Of a stretch of 64,000 bases of DNA, positions 1-10,191 are shown in pieces. A program made the position numbers and the translations under genes. The notes under the pieces were generated by a model. The model did not search any database. It was given only the letters and a program-made list of their open reading frames with translations, and had not been told where the DNA came from. Each line of letters opens with the position of its first letter. Position 1 is the first letter of the stretch. The DNA comes from Marchantia polymorpha subsp. ruderalis (lineage: Eukaryota > Streptophyta > Marchantiopsida > Marchantiales > Marchantiaceae), in the NCBI GenBank assembly GCA_037833965.1, contig AP031357.1, positions 8,452,001 through 8,516,000 of the forward strand, in the 5' to 3' direction.

Positions 1-1055
1 CTGCCTTCAAAATTCTTGATGCTGGTTATCATTGGAAGGGTATTTTTAAGGATTGTGTGGAATATTGCAAAAGTTGTGATGTGTGTCAAGCTTTTGCTAA
101 AAAGTCCATGAAAACCCCTCCTATGATTTCTGTACCAGTGTTAGGTCCTTTTGAAAAGTGGGGAATAGATTTTGTAGGTCCTTTGAATCTTACTCCTCGA
201 GGGAATAAGTTCATTGTGATAGCTACAGATTATCTTACGAAGTGGGTAGAGGCAAGACCACTTAAATCTACTAATGAGAAGGAGGTTGGTAGATTTTTAT
301 ATGAGAGAATCATTACTCGATTTGGTTGTCCATTGGAGTTAGTATCAGATAGAGGAGGAGAATTTGTGGGAAGTATGATTCAAGCCATGTTGGAGCACTT
401 TTCCATCAAGGCTCGAGTGACCACTTCCTACAAACCTAACGCTAATGGGTTGGCGGAGCGGACCAACTACACTTTGTGTATGATGTTGGCCAGGGATGCA
501 GACATGGACGGGAGTAAACACAATTGGGACAAGAGGCTCCATGCTATCTTATGGGAGTATCGCACAACATGGAAGACATCTACTGGATACTCACCTTTTC
601 GGATGGTGTATGGAGTTGAGTCAAAACTTCCCATACAGTTTGACTTGACAACATTCACAACAATCCAGCAAAGGTTGAAGAAATCAAATGGAGCAGAAGC
701 CATCAAATCTCGCCAACAACAATTGATGGAGTTGGAGGAAGCTCGAGCACTAGCCATGGTACGAGTGGAGCGGGCTCAACAATTGCAGAAGAAGTATCAC
801 GACAAACGAAGTGGAAACCAGAACTTGAAGCCGTTCAAGGAAGGTGATTGGGTGATGCTCTTTGATGCAATTAGATACAAGAGAGCTAGGAAAAAGTTTC
901 TTCCTAAGTATTTTGGACCTTTCATAGTAAGTAAGGTGTGGGGAAATTTCACTTATGACATCAAGGAGTTAGGAGGACGTCAGTTCGATCGAGTCAACCA
1001 CGACAAGTTGAAATTATTCCATCGAAGATCAGATTCTTTCACTCCGAGGGCGTAG
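1..1055 (+). CDS. Ty3/gypsy integrase, 3' part of pol (5' end outside window)
   Basis: This is the C-terminal part of a retrotransposon polyprotein; the frame is already open at base 3, so the start lies upstream of the window. The zinc-binding HHCC region is represented by its last part (a GYHWKG-like segment, then CKSCDVCQ). The DDE core follows: Asp in GIDFVGP, Asp in VSDRGGEF and Glu in NGLAERTN. The C-terminal domain ends in a DRVNHDKLKLF segment and shows no chromodomain, which points to the Tat/Athila-like side of Ty3/gypsy rather than the chromoviruses (inference). The integrase would insert element cDNA into the genome. No stop or frameshift is seen in this part. It ends 24 bp before the proposed 3' LTR of the same element. 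Confidence 0.9.
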   Translation, partial: AFKILDAGYHWKGIFKDCVEYCKSCDVCQAFAKKSMKTPPMISVPVLGPFEKWGIDFVGPLNLTPRGNKFIVIATDYLTKWVEARPLKSTNEKEVGRFLYERIITRFGCPLELVSDRGGEFVGSMIQAMLEHFSIKARVTTSYKPNANGLAERTNYTLCMMLARDADMDGSKHNWDKRLHAILWEYRTTWKTSTGYSPFRMVYGVESKLPIQFDLTTFTTIQQRLKKSNGAEAIKSRQQQLMELEEARALAMVRVERAQQLQKKYHDKRSGNQNLKPFKEGDWVMLFDAIRYKRARKKFLPKYFGPFIVSKVWGNFTYDIKELGGRQFDRVNHDKLKLFHRRSDSFTPRA

Positions 1056-1272
1056 TGAAATCTTAGTCCGGGGGTAAATGTAAGACCGGGTGTTGCACAT
1101 ATGTACTAAGTCTTAGAAGTGGTCAAGGGAATAAGGATGATTAGCCAAGGCATAGCTAAGACTAGCTAGTTATGACTAAACTAGTTAGTTATAACTAAGT
1201 TTATCTAGTCATGACTAAGTTTAGCTACAATGTCTATAGTTGGCGGAATAATTAGCGGAGTTCTAGAAGAAT

Positions 1273-1332
1273 GGAGTGAGCACTTCTATTTTGTCCTTTA
1301 CAAGGAGTGAGCACTTCTATTTTGTCTTATAC
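1273..1332 (+). repeat. 30-bp tandem duplication inside the LTR
   Basis: GGAGTGAGCACTTCTATTTT occurs at 1273 and again at 1303, in two adjacent units of about 30 bp in the U3 part of the LTR. Tandem repeats upstream of the TATA box are common in LTR U3 regions and can act as enhancer units; that role is inferred here. Confidence 0.7.
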
Positions 1333-1635
1333 AAAAGTTCTAGATTCCAAGGGATTAGATATTTGACTAGAAGCTTGGATTTGATTGGTTTGACTAAATG
1401 TATGAAAGATGATTGGCTAGACTAAGTCTAATGTTGACTTAGTGGCTAGGAAGCTTGTAGAAGCTTAAAAGCTTCAAATGGCATGTCGCCACCTCAACCT
1501 TGGATTCCAGAAGCTTCTAGAAGGTTTAGGTAGGCCAATGGCATGTTGCCACGTAGAGAAGGTTAGTCAAACTTACCTAGGTAAAAGTAAGTTAGGAGAA
1601 ATTACCACATGTTACTATGGTAACTTCTCAAGTAG

Positions 1636-1644
1636 TATAAATAG
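1636..1644 (+). promoter_or_regulatory. TATA box of the first element's LTR
   Basis: TATAAATAG lies about 560 bp into the LTR, followed by a GC-richer leader. This fits the U3/R promoter of an LTR retrotransposon. Confidence 0.55.
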
Positions 1645-1922
1645 AGAGGTAGAGTAGCACCTCTCAAGCAAGTTTGGAGAGTCATGTGTGAGGACTTGTT
1701 TCAGTAATGAAGGAGTGAAGTTTTTGAGTATCTTGGAGTATCGACGTGTGTTTGCATTTATGTGAAGAGGGTGATGTGAGGAGAGTTGTGTGTGAGTTGG
1801 AGTGATACATGAGAGTTTGTAAGAGAAGGTGTTTGGGACATGAGTGAGAGTATGAATCTTAGTCTTCTAGAACCATGATGCGCTACCACAAAGCCATCAG
1901 AGGTAAACCTGAGTGAGAGTCA

Positions 1923-4858
1923 GCCCGGAGGTTGCAGATTACTTCGTGGGATTCGTTGCCTGCTGTTCGGTGGGAGAAGAAGAAGAGCCGGAAGCTATTC
2001 AGCCGGAAGACGAATAGCAATTAACTGTGGGACTGGGAAGGAGTGAGACGAGTCACACTGAGGGCATTGTCGACCCTAGTGACTGTCACGAAGTACAACT
2101 CAGTCCCGGCAAGTGCTTGAAGGTATCAAGCGCAGTGAGAGGAGACGAGCTAAGGAAAGTACAGGCATTCCTTAGCCATTATGTCGACGTCTTCGCCTGG
2201 AAGATCGAAGACATGAAGGGGATACCTGCACGGTATGGGGAACACCGTATCGATTTACTGGACGACTCAGTACCCATACGACAGCGCCAGTATCGCCTCA
2301 ACCCAAAATACTCCTTGCTAGTTAAAGAGGAGATAGATAAGTACTTGAGCGCTGGAATTATTTACCCTGTGCTCAGCAGCGAGTGGGTGTCGCCGATTGT
2401 TATCGTACCCAAGAAGTTGACGGGTAAGATACGAGTGTGTCAGGATTTCCGGAAGTTGAATGCAGCAACACGCAAGGATCATCACCCGTTACCATTCACG
2501 GATGCCATTCTAGACCATGTCGCAGGACATGAATGTTATAGCTTCCTGGATGGGTTCTCAGGTTACAATCAGGTGTCTATCCGTGAACAGGACAAGGATA
2601 AAACTACGTTCACAACCGACTGGGGAACTTACGCATACCACAAGATGCCCTTCGGTCTGTGCAACGCGCCTGCCACCTTTCAACGGATGATGACCAACAT
2701 CTTTCAGGAACAACTGAGGAAGTTCCTGGAAATATTCATAGATGACTTCTGTGTCTTTGGGAAGCGGTCTGAACACCTAAGTCACTTGAAGCAGACCTTC
2801 GATAAATGTAGAGAGAGCAGTTTATCACTGCATCCCGAGAAGTGCTTTTTCTTTATGACTAGTGGGATCTTGTTGGGTCATCGGGTCTCGGCAGACGGCA
2901 TTGCGGTGGACGTCGAGAAGGTCAAGGTTATACTCGAGCTTGAGCCACCCACGAATCTAAGAGAGCTGCGAGCATTCCTGGGTCATGTGGGCTACTACCG
3001 AAGATTCATACACATGTATGCAATACTGGCGGCGGACCTGACCAAGTTGTTGAAGAAGGACGAGCCTTATGCTTGGGGTGCGAACCAGCAGTCAGCATTT
3101 GAGGCTCTGAAAGCGAAACTCACGACTGCTCCCGTACTAAGGAGTCCAAACTGGAATCGACCATTCCATGTTTACGTTGACACCTCGGCATTCGCCATCG
3201 GTGTAGTACTGAGTCAAAAGGATGACAACAAAAAGGACTACCCGATCTACTTCGCGAGCCGACAGCTGTCTCTAGCAGAGCGGAAGTACACCACGACGGA
3301 GAGAGAAGCGTTGGGGATGGTGTACTCCTGTAAAAAGTTCCGCCACTACCTAATCTGCTACGAGTTTGTGTTCCATGTGGACCACTACGCATTGCAACAC
3401 CTAGTCAAGAAAGCCGACCTATCCGGTCGGATCGCCAGGTGGGTGTTGTTACTACAAGAGTTCACCTACACAGTCCAGACCAGGAAAGGGGTGCACCACG
3501 AAAATGCGGATTACTTGTCCCGATTATGGACACAGCCGACAGAGGAGGAATTGGTGGACGATTTTCCAGATGAAGAGTTATTTCAGTTGTCTGCAGGACA
3601 TGAGTCCCGCTATGCCGACCTGTATCGATATTTACTAACCCTCCAGTGTCCCAAAGGCATGGATTTGGAACAGCGAACTGTCTTTATTCATAAGGCAGGC
3701 CCGTACCAACTCCAGCAGGGGGTTTTGTTCAAGAAGATGGCAGATGAGCGCTTATGCAGATGCCTGGAGGAATCAGAGGTACCAAGAATAGTGAGTGCGA
3801 TGCATACAGAGGAGGCGGGTGGACACTATGCCACCAGGAACACGGTCACAAAGATCCTAAATGCGGGGTATTGGTGGCCGACCATGTTTAAGGATGTTCA
3901 CGATTACATCCGCAAGTGCGACAGTTGCCAGAGGACGGGGAGACCGACGCCTACAACACGCTGGCCCCTGACTCCCATCATGCCTCTAGCACCTTTCGAA
4001 AAGTGGGGTATTGACTTTGTAGGGCCGATACAACCGGTGACTAGAAGTACATGAAGGCGCTACATTCTGGTAGCAACGGACTACGCCACCAAAATGGTAG
4101 AGGCCCGGGCCACCAGAAGGGATGATGCTGCCACAGTGGCAGCATTCTTGTTTGAGTCGATCATCACACGCTACGGATGTCCCTTAGAGCTAGTCAGCGA
4201 CCGGGGCACGCATTTTCTGAATCAGATCATCGAAGATCTGACACGGTATTTCCACATCAAGCACCGGAAGACTACTCCATACAATCCCAAGGCAAATGGA
4301 CTAACGGAGAAGTCCAATGGTCTGCTGTGTAAAATACTGCTCAAGGTCACGGTGAATCACGCTCACGACTGGGATACGAAGCTAGCAGTCGCTCTATGGG
4401 CGTACCGCACAGCTGAGAAAATCACGACCAAACAGACACCATACTTTCTAGTGTATGGGCAACACCCGATCCTCCCGATCGAATTTGAAGTACCCACCCA
4501 ACGAACGTTGGATTTGCAGAGGATGGGCGCAGAGGAGAGTCAGCTCTACAGGTTACAGGAGGTCACGCTGCTGGATGAGAGGAGAAGAGACGCCGAAGAT
4601 CGCACCAGGAAAATCCAGCTCCGTCGAAAGGAGAGATACGATAAAAAGATCAAACCGGTACTCCTGCAGGCGGGTGATTTGGCATTACTCTACGACAGCA
4701 GGCATGCCAGATTCCCAGGCAAACTGCACCTAAGGTGGATGGGACCTTACAGGGTCGTCGAAGTCTTCCCGAATGGATCCATCCAACTTGCGGACCTGGC
4801 CGGTGATTTGTTAGGCACCCGAGTGAACGGGTGGCGGTTGAAGAAATACCACATGTGA
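1923..4858 (+). pseudogene. Ty3/gypsy pol: reverse transcriptase, RNase H, integrase (second element, two stops)
   Basis: One reading frame runs from the end of the inserted LTR to 4858. A TAG at 2015-2017 and a TGA at 4052-4054 interrupt it; the frame is otherwise continuous, with no frameshift seen. Domains in order: reverse transcriptase (about 2330-2900, active site as FIDDFCVFG), RNase H (about 3150-3530, with Asp in YVDTSAFA, Glu in TEREALGM, Asp in HVDHYAL and Asp in NADYLSRL), the integrase HHCC finger (3800-3940, HTEEAGGHY to CDSCQ) and the DDE core (GIDFVGP, VSDRG, GLTEKSN). The TGA falls inside the integrase core, shortly after its first Asp. The C-terminus (VNGWRLKKYHM) resembles Tat/Athila integrases. 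Gag and protease would lie upstream but have been separated by insertion of the first element. As read, it cannot give a full polyprotein without readthrough. Confidence 0.9.
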
Positions 4859-4882
4859 GTGTTCGCGTGGGCGCTCACAATT

Positions 4883-4894
4883 GAGGAGGGGGGC
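4883..4894 (+). other. Polypurine tract of the second element
   Basis: GAGGAGGGGGGC, a purine run with one pyrimidine at its end, lies 25 bp after the pol stop and directly before the TGTGGTACC that opens the LTR. This is the standard position of the plus-strand primer of a Ty3/gypsy element. Confidence 0.75.
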
Positions 4895-5403
4895 ATGTGG
4901 TACCCCACTTTTGGCAATTTTGAGGAAATTAAAACATTTTTGAAAAAACTGTACCCTGGCAGCATTGTAAATAGCCTTCGGTACATCAAAACAGAGTGAA
5001 TCCGGAAGATCGCGGGGATTCTCGAGGGATCTTGTAGAATCTGGGATTTGGGGTGCCGCAGTAAGGACAGGCACCACCCTCCCTGCGCGCTCTGCAGTTA
5101 GGATCTCTACGGCGCAAGGCGCAAAAACCGCCTTCGGAGGTTGCGTCCGCGGCTGTAGGGAAACCCTCCATAGTTAGGTCAAACCTCGGGCGCCTTGGCC
5201 AAGTTAGGATTCCGTTGGAAAGAGCTCGACGCGCTGATTCTAACGAGCCCAAGAACGCTTGGAACGGATGAGGACTTAGGGAGTTATCGCTACTGGAAGA
5301 AACGGAGGCGGTCGCCTACGGCGGAAGGAGTTCGCCACCGGCGCGAATTCCGCCTACGCGGAAGGAGGAATCAAGTTTTGTCCTATGCGCGGACGAAGGC
5401 GTT

Positions 5404-7646
5404 CGCCTGTGCACAGGCGAAGTAGGGTTAGGGAAGGCGCGAAGTCCGCCTACGCACAGGCGTTTGCCTGTGCACAGGCACTTCGGCGTCGGCGGAAAAT
5501 CCGCCTTGGGCCCTAGAAATGCGCCTTGTGAGGTAGAAAGTGTACGGCGCCTTCCGCGCCAGCGCAGCGCCGCGTACGTCGGAAGAGCCGCCAGAGTAAT
5601 CCAATCGGTACGGACCATGCGGACGGCACGGGTGGATGCGCTCTTGGACGGACGGAGTTGCGGCGGCGGAAGCGCCGACGGAGAGACAAGGAACGGACAG
5701 ACTGGACGGAGACGGCTGACCACGGTCAACGCCTTCCGCGCCAGCGCAGCGCCGCGGACGGAATTCGCCTGCGCACAGGCGAACGCCTGTGCACAGGAGG
5801 ATGTTCAAGTTCCGCGCCGGCGGAGAATCCGCCGAGGCTCCTGCCTGCGCACAGGCAGGAGTTGAATTTTTGTCCGACATGCGGACACACGCGTCAAGGC
5901 AGAGGGAGATTGGCCGAGGGACGGTACGAACAAGTGTACCGCGCAAGGCGGAAAACTCGCCTTCGGCGCTACGCCCCAATGTCCGCAGGGTGACACGCTC
6001 GCGGAGTTCAAATCCGCCAATTCGAGCGTGAGAGTTTAATCGACGACGGCGGAGCGTGAAGCCGCGCGTGAGAGCGAAGACCGTTCCAGCGTACAGCCGG
6101 CGCGGCCATCAAGTGAGACGTTCTTCACGACCAAGAGCCGACCATGACCTTCGACCGGGCGGCGGAGAACGTCCCATTCTTGAATTCGCGATTCCAATCT
6201 CTTGTGCGCGCTGCGCGCATCCATCTGCTGGCTGCGGAACATTCTCGACGTCGTCGCACAGGAGATTTCTTGTTGATTGAGGGAGAAGTGAGTGCGCGTG
6301 ATTTGGAATTGAGAGCGATTAGAGTTTGCCGAGAGAGAAAGAAACGCGGGCAGTGCGGAAGTAGAATGAGCGGGCGAGCGAACCCCAGGAACGCAATGAC
6401 GAGACCGAGCAGATTGCGGATGGTGCCACTTCGCCTACCGCAGAACGGGCTGCGCGCTTTTGAGGAGCGCTTAATAGCAAGAAAGCTCGATTTCTTGCTA
6501 TGGGGATGGAATTACATCTGTGCGAATATGGTGCGCGAGTGGCTAGAGCCACAGGGACCACCCTCGCGCGGATTGCGTCCGCATGTTGATCGGTGGACAG
6601 TCCAAGATTGGGCGCAGGCGTTGGGAAGATGTGCTGGCATGCCAGGGCATCTCCTTTTCGACAGCGAGAGCATCAAGGTGACCAAGCAAGAAGAGGCGCA
6701 ATTTGTGGAGCTGTTCAAGACTGGGAGGTCTACCAAGAATGGGTACAGGACCCGTGATTACAAGGATCGATTTCGCCGGACTTTGTCCGCGGCGCTGATG
6801 CAATTACTGCAGCCGCACCGCGCCTGCTACATCACATTGTGGCAGGTCTCTTTTGTGGAGTGCGTCATCGAGGGAACTCCAATTCACTGGGCGAGCATCC
6901 TGCACAGGGTGATGCGACAGCACGCGTTTGAGGAGAAGGGGGGAACTCTAAACCATCTTTCTCCTTTCCTCATCAATTTTTATCGACAGCGGAATTGTTT
7001 GACAGCGGCAGAGCTTGAACATTTTCCGCCATTGTCCATCGACCATCCCGGGAAGTATGTGCGGGAGAACGAGGTCGATACTGATGCAGAGGAGTCACCG
7101 ACTTCTACCCCATCAAGACGGAGGGACGAAGGGAGACACACCCCTGCAGCGCGAGTGCCGCGGAAGCGGCGATGGAGGGAAGGGTCTGAAGAGGAGCAGC
7201 ATCAAGAACCCTCTGCTCCCATTCGACCGCGGCCGCTGTGCGAGCCATACAGCCGGCCGAAGCAGAAGGCACGCAGACTGGTGTTACCAGCTGACAGTGC
7301 GGACACGGCGACGATTGCGACGGAGATAGGAAGTGCGTCGCCAGAGAGGCGAGAGGAAGCGCGGACGACCGCAGGAGCAACGGGCCACGCTGCAACCTCG
7401 TCGGGAGAGAGGCCGCCTACGGGCCAAGGGCCTCCGGAGTTACCACATGCGATGCGGACAGATGTTCCGTTTGCGCACAGGCGAACCTCCGCGGACGGAA
7501 GAGCCTCCGCGGACCGGCGAACACAAGTGGACGTGGATCTACGCTTACGCGTGGGAAGGAGCAGTCCGCCTGTGCACAGGCGCTCACCTGTGCACAGGTC
7601 GCCTGTGCACAGGACACCTCCGCACGTGCCGCCTGTGCACAGGCAA
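5404..7646. repeat. Dispersed palindrome family GCCTGTGCACAGGC
   Basis: Perfect or near-perfect copies of the 14-16 bp palindrome GCCTGTGCACAGGC occur at 5404-5419, 5465-5480, 5766-5781 (GCCTGCGCACAGGC variant), 5784-5797, about 5842-5857, 7567-7582, 7586-7599, 7600-7613 and 7630-7645, with partial copies near 5455, 7473 and 7966. They lie in both the untranslated leader and the Pro-rich part of the ORF, where they read as Pro-Val-His-Arg. Related GC-rich inverted units (CGCCTTCGGCG, TCCGCGGA) are interspersed. Confidence 0.8.
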
Positions 7647-9281
7647 GAATCACCCCCGTTCCAACGTAGGAAGGGGAAGGAGCCGGCGGAAGAACCGCCT
7701 ACGAGACACCGGCCCTCGGGGCCAGACCCTCCGGCGCACCACGCGCCGCAATTTGCGCCTTCGGCGCCAGGGCCTTCGAGCCGAGGAGATACGAGCAGAG
7801 AGCGTGCGGAGGCCGCACCATCGGCGGGAAGTCCGCCGATAGATGCGCCTTCGGCGGTAGGGCCTATAGGCCAAGGAACATCGGGCGTGCGGCCCCCGGC
7901 CATGTCGCCTTCGGCGATAGATGTCCGCGGCGCTACGCCCGCAGCGGACAAGGCGCCGGCAAATGCGCCTGCGCACGGGCCGGGCACAGCCCCCACGGAC
8001 CGATCAAGGGAGCAGCAGACGGAGGAGCGGAGTGACTGTCCGCGGGATGAAATCTCGATGCGCGATGCGCAATCAAACCCCGCGCAGCCACCCTCCGCTC
8101 GACCGCCTTCGGCGGCGGACGACGGAGACAGGGAGGACGCGGGAGGCAATCAACAAGTAAGCGACGGGGATGCCGCTCGGGTACATTCGCCTTCCGCCTT
8201 AGACATTTTGGCGACGAGCAGCGAGGCTGCAGCCGTGCCTTCGCAGGCAGCACACGTCGACGACGTGCAGCCCCACTCGGGGCCGTCGCCGACGCAATCA
8301 ATGGCGACTGAAATTCTCCACTCGGATGATGACGACGGAGGCTCCACGGAAGAAATGTCAGGAGCAGAAGACACCGAGGAGGAGGAGGAGGAAATTGTTG
8401 GAGCGCCGGCGGCGGCGCTCTCTGAGCAGGTGATTCCGTTGCTGCGGTACTTGGATCGCAAGGTCGATAAATACGCCGACCCACTCCAGCCGGGATCTTA
8501 CATCGAGTTAGTGCGCAGGCGGACTCGCACTAAAGTCCACACCAGCAAGCTATTAGCTAGAGTGGACCAGGAGTTGAGGGACTTGAAGGAGAAGCATGAG
8601 TGCTTGTGGGGACAGTACAAGCTTAATCAGAAGTTCTACAAGCACACCGAGAAGATGAAGGATGAAAAACTGGGCGAGCTCACCAAGGAGCAGGTGAAGG
8701 TCAAGGAAGCACTCAACTCTGAGCAGGCCCAGAATCGGATTTTGTCAGAGGAGCTCGTGCGACAGACGAGGTTGTTGGAACAATGTCAGCTCGCACGGCA
8801 GGCGGATGAAGAGTTAATCCGCAGGTTGCAGTCAGAGTGTGGCGAATTGAGAGCGCAACGTGCTGAAGCCGAATCGCAATTAGTGATAATTGAAGAGGAT
8901 CGCAGGAAGGAGGCGGATCGCACGAAGGTGGAGACGGCGAGGCGAGTCGCCCACTGTCTCAAGGGCTACGCCCACTGGGAAGTGAAGGCGCAGGAGAAAC
9001 TCACACTGCGTGAGTTTGAATTGCGCGCAGCCGGGTTGTTGTCAGGCGACAGTAGGAGTCGGCGGAAGGTAGCGAAGAAGCTCGAGGCCTTTCTGTCGAA
9101 GGCACAGGATACCATGTCCGCCCTCGAGGGGGAGGTGTCCGCGGCGTTGCAGCGGTTGGGACTGCGCAGTCGAGCGGAAGAGTGGCAGGGTAGGGAGTTA
9201 GTGCGCGGCAGTCGGCCGCGCAGGAGACGTAGTACAGGTTCCGCGGAGTGTAGTGTAGCGTGGTTCCGTGCAGGCGTGTAG
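6144..9281 (+). CDS. LTR-internal 1045-residue protein: conserved N-terminal domain, Pro-rich linker, C-terminal coiled coil
   Basis: The ORF starts at ATG in a good plant context (GCCGACCATGACC) and is uninterrupted. Residues about 90-290 form a conserved globular region (WTVQDWAQALG, then YITLWQVSFVECVIEGTPIHWA, then a LSPFLINFYRQRNCLT-like segment). Its layout resembles the 'putative plant transposon protein' domain of plant gag-like ORFs; this is a resemblance only. A basic patch (PRKRRWR, about residue 340) could be a nuclear signal. Residues about 330-720 are Pro/Arg/Ala-rich with PVHR repeats. An acidic stretch follows (about 726-750, with DDDD and EEEEEE), then a conserved LLRYLDRKVDKYADP segment and a long coiled coil (about 800-1010). 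The N- and C-terminal regions both match the decayed frame at 60430-62690. No zinc knuckle, protease or polymerase motif is seen. A gag-like structural or accessory role is inference. Confidence 0.75.
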   Translation: MTFDRAAENVPFLNSRFQSLVRAARIHLLAAEHSRRRRTGDFLLIEGEVSARDLELRAIRVCRERKKRGQCGSRMSGRANPRNAMTRPSRLRMVPLRLPQNGLRAFEERLIARKLDFLLWGWNYICANMVREWLEPQGPPSRGLRPHVDRWTVQDWAQALGRCAGMPGHLLFDSESIKVTKQEEAQFVELFKTGRSTKNGYRTRDYKDRFRRTLSAALMQLLQPHRACYITLWQVSFVECVIEGTPIHWASILHRVMRQHAFEEKGGTLNHLSPFLINFYRQRNCLTAAELEHFPPLSIDHPGKYVRENEVDTDAEESPTSTPSRRRDEGRHTPAARVPRKRRWREGSEEEQHQEPSAPIRPRPLCEPYSRPKQKARRLVLPADSADTATIATEIGSASPERREEARTTAGATGHAATSSGERPPTGQGPPELPHAMRTDVPFAHRRTSADGRASADRRTQVDVDLRLRVGRSSPPVHRRSPVHRSPVHRTPPHVPPVHRQESPPFQRRKGKEPAEEPPTRHRPSGPDPPAHHAPQFAPSAPGPSSRGDTSRERAEAAPSAGSPPIDAPSAVGPIGQGTSGVRPPAMSPSAIDVRGATPAADKAPANAPAHGPGTAPTDRSREQQTEERSDCPRDEISMRDAQSNPAQPPSARPPSAADDGDREDAGGNQQVSDGDAARVHSPSALDILATSSEAAAVPSQAAHVDDVQPHSGPSPTQSMATEILHSDDDDGGSTEEMSGAEDTEEEEEEIVGAPAAALSEQVIPLLRYLDRKVDKYADPLQPGSYIELVRRRTRTKVHTSKLLARVDQELRDLKEKHECLWGQYKLNQKFYKHTEKMKDEKLGELTKEQVKVKEALNSEQAQNRILSEELVRQTRLLEQCQLARQADEELIRRLQSECGELRAQRAEAESQLVIIEEDRRKEADRTKVETARRVAHCLKGYAHWEVKAQEKLTLREFELRAAGLLSGDSRSRRKVAKKLEAFLSKAQDTMSALEGEVSAALQRLGLRSRAEEWQGRELVRGSRPRRRRSTGSAECSVAWFRAGV

Positions 9282-9317
9282 CGTAGTGCAGTGTAGTGCT
9301 AGGTAGGACTTAGAAGG

Positions 9318-9326
9318 TATAAAATA
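9318..9326 (+). promoter_or_regulatory. TATA box after the LTR-internal ORF
   Basis: TATAAAATA lies 37 bp downstream of the ORF stop, ahead of a roughly 960-bp region without long frames. If the 5.4 kb block is an LTR, this would be the promoter for the genomic RNA, with the ORF lying upstream of it in U3. Confidence 0.5.
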
Positions 9327-9693
9327 GTTCCAGGCGTTTTGCCTGGGGTTCTTTCCCATCAGAAGTATAGATCAGGAACCCATTTCCTTTGCGTGTTTGT
9401 GTCTTTAAGTTCTGTCACCACGCACGAGGAGTTACAACTTAGCGTTCCGCATTTTGTAGCTGAAGGCCTTCGGCCGAATGTTCAGAGCTAGTACATTGGT
9501 TAGAGACTTGAGTAGTTCGGAACTGCACCTGCGGGTGACTGCCGATGCTCAGAGCCAGTGACTAGTTAGATACTTGAACAGTTTCGCCCCTACACCTTCG
9601 AGTGTTTCTTTCTGATTGTACTCCTTGGGATTTTTCCCCTGAATGCCAAAGTGAAGTTTTGCTACTTCGTGTAAGCCTTGGTTGTAAATTCAG

Positions 9694-10191
9694 GTTACGC
9701 TGCAGCAGGTGCCTTGAGGGTAACCCCTGTAGTATTTCTGGGAATGACAAGTGCCTGAGAATTCAAACTCTTCAATAGACTGTTGTTGTGTTACTGGAAT
9801 GTTTCTCAGTGAGTCCTTCAGTGCGGACCTGTGTTCTCTGCGCGTTTTGTGAGTTGAGAGTGTTGTTCACCGCGTCTGAGTGACTTCGATCCGAAGTAGG
9901 TAGTCCAAACCGGGTTTCCTACACTAGCAGCGAGCTAGTGGAAGCGTTGTAAAAGCCGGAGTTGGAAGTCACTGCCCGCAGCTTTGCCGAGTGTGCTCGT
10001 GAGAGACTTTCCCCCTGAAATCTTGAAGTAGAGGTCCTAACGGATCTCTGGGTTGTGTTTCTGTAGTTTCAGGTGTGTGTGTGTGTGTGTTACGCTGCAC
10101 TGTGCGACCTCCGAGTGCGCTCCGAGTGGACACTTGCAGTATTTCTGGGAGTGACAGTCGCCTGAGAATTCAAACTCCTCAATAGTCTGTT
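9694..10191 (+). repeat. Duplicated U5-like block
   Basis: GTTACGCTGCA followed by AGTATTTCTGGGA, GTGCCTGAGAATTCAAACTC and a CAATAG-ctgtt tail occurs at about 9694-9784 and again, diverged, at about 10090-10191. A (GT)n run at 10071-10091 precedes the second unit. A single matching block is present in the other LTR copy at about 63135-63196. Confidence 0.7.

Larger units (their letters stand above)
1079..1922 (+). repeat. 3' LTR of the first Ty3/gypsy element
   Basis: The LTR begins with TGTAAGACCGG just after the integrase stop and a short G-rich stretch (AGTCCGGGGG) that may be the polypurine tract. It contains a TATA box at 1636-1644 (TATAAATAG). The right boundary is inferred: a CA at 1921-1922 is where the coding frame of the second element resumes. 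An end near 1898 is also possible. The 5' LTR lies outside the window, so the ends and the target duplication cannot be confirmed. Confidence 0.65.

Noticed and set aside
5316..6031. Several overlapping frames in the GC-rich LTR leader
   Set aside because: Frames on both strands are open only because the DNA is GC-rich and palindromic; none has a recognisable domain.
5404..7646. Palindrome series considered as a CRISPR-like array
   Set aside because: Spacing is irregular, units are palindromes within an LTR and coding sequence, and the genome is eukaryotic.
7202..8149. Long minus-strand frame of 315 codons opposite the LTR protein
   Set aside because: It is the shadow of the GC-rich Pro-linker coding region and palindromes; it has no homology-like motifs of its own.
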